Assembly (NCBI GenBank): GCA_016793465.1
Contig: JAEUJW010000104.1
Location: 1 to 5,702, forward strand
Direction: 5' to 3'
From: Myxococcales bacterium
GTDB taxonomy: Bacteria > Myxococcota > Polyangia > Nannocystales > Nannocystaceae
DNA: 5,702 nt
Shown here: piece by piece, positions 5,638 to 5,702 of the stretch
Position numbering within the stretch: the first letter of the stretch is position 1
Layout: each line of letters starts with the position of its first letter
Program-made: the position numbers and the translations under genes
Notes under the pieces: generated by a model
Seen by the model: the letters and a program-made list of their open reading frames with translations, nothing else
Told to the model about the DNA's origin: nothing
The model's database searches: none

Positions 5638-5702
5638 ATGAACGACGAGAACACCCAGAAGAACAAGGACGGAGAACACCCGAGGGTCGACGAAGTCCAT
5701 CA
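5638..5702 (+). CDS. Possible start of a plus-strand gene running off the window
   Basis: An ATG at 5638 opens a frame that stays open to the window edge and encodes NDENTQKNKDGEHPRVDEVH, a very hydrophilic N-terminus. Codons are mostly GC-ending. Purine-rich GAGGAG touches the ATG with no spacer and an earlier GAGG is about 15 bases away, so neither is ideally spaced and the start is doubtful. Too little is visible to suggest a function. The stretch 5487-5637 before it contains only the IS-end hairpin and nothing else that I recognise. Confidence 0.4.
   Translation, partial: MNDENTQKNKDGEHPRVDEVH

Noticed and set aside
1..5702. CRISPR array, tRNA, rRNA or riboswitch
   Set aside because: No regularly spaced repeats, no cloverleaf with a TTCRA arm and no conserved riboswitch core were seen on either strand.

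Overview
The window is GC-rich throughout (by eye about two thirds G+C). Its coding frames use G or C at almost every third codon position, so long empty 'shadow' frames lie antisense to the real genes. The eukaryote-like Ser/Thr kinase pieces, the TPR-type proteins and the base composition fit a large-genome environmental bacterium. Myxococcota is my first guess and Planctomycetota or an actinobacterium are alternatives. This is inference only, because no ribosomal or other marker gene is present.

Right-to-left (minus strand), positions 3798 to 136 form one compact gene cluster. It begins with a TPR-like protein gene broken by a single-base frameshift (3798-2811). A diverged intact paralogue of about 301 aa follows (2722-1817). 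Next is a conserved but uncharacterised protein of about 451 aa (1811-456). The cluster ends with a possible 19-codon micro-ORF (440-381) and a short protein (384-136) that stops inside a motif I recognise from longer proteins. Several junctions overlap by ATGA or have Shine-Dalgarno sequences inside the preceding gene, which suggests one translationally coupled operon. A candidate sigma70-type promoter lies at 3960-3988. None of these proteins has a function I can assign. The layout hints that the TPR-like proteins and the 451-aa protein act together.

Positions 4000 to 5466 are a gene graveyard. On the minus strand lie a kinase C-lobe, then a kinase N-lobe, then a DEAD/DEAH-helicase-like C-terminal piece, in successive reading frames. 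On the plus strand, a start-less fragment abuts the kinase C-lobe head to head near 4900, changes frame near 5095 and ends at 5466. The plus-strand gene ends exactly where a typical insertion-sequence terminus (5467-5486) begins, so that element probably truncated it.

From 5467 to 5637 there is only the IS end and an imperfect hairpin. A new plus-strand gene may start at 5638 and run off the window. I see no complete recognised defence or biosynthetic system, no tRNA or rRNA gene and no CRISPR array. The points of most interest are the uncharacterised coupled operon and the dense patch of scrambled kinase/helicase fragments beside an IS end.
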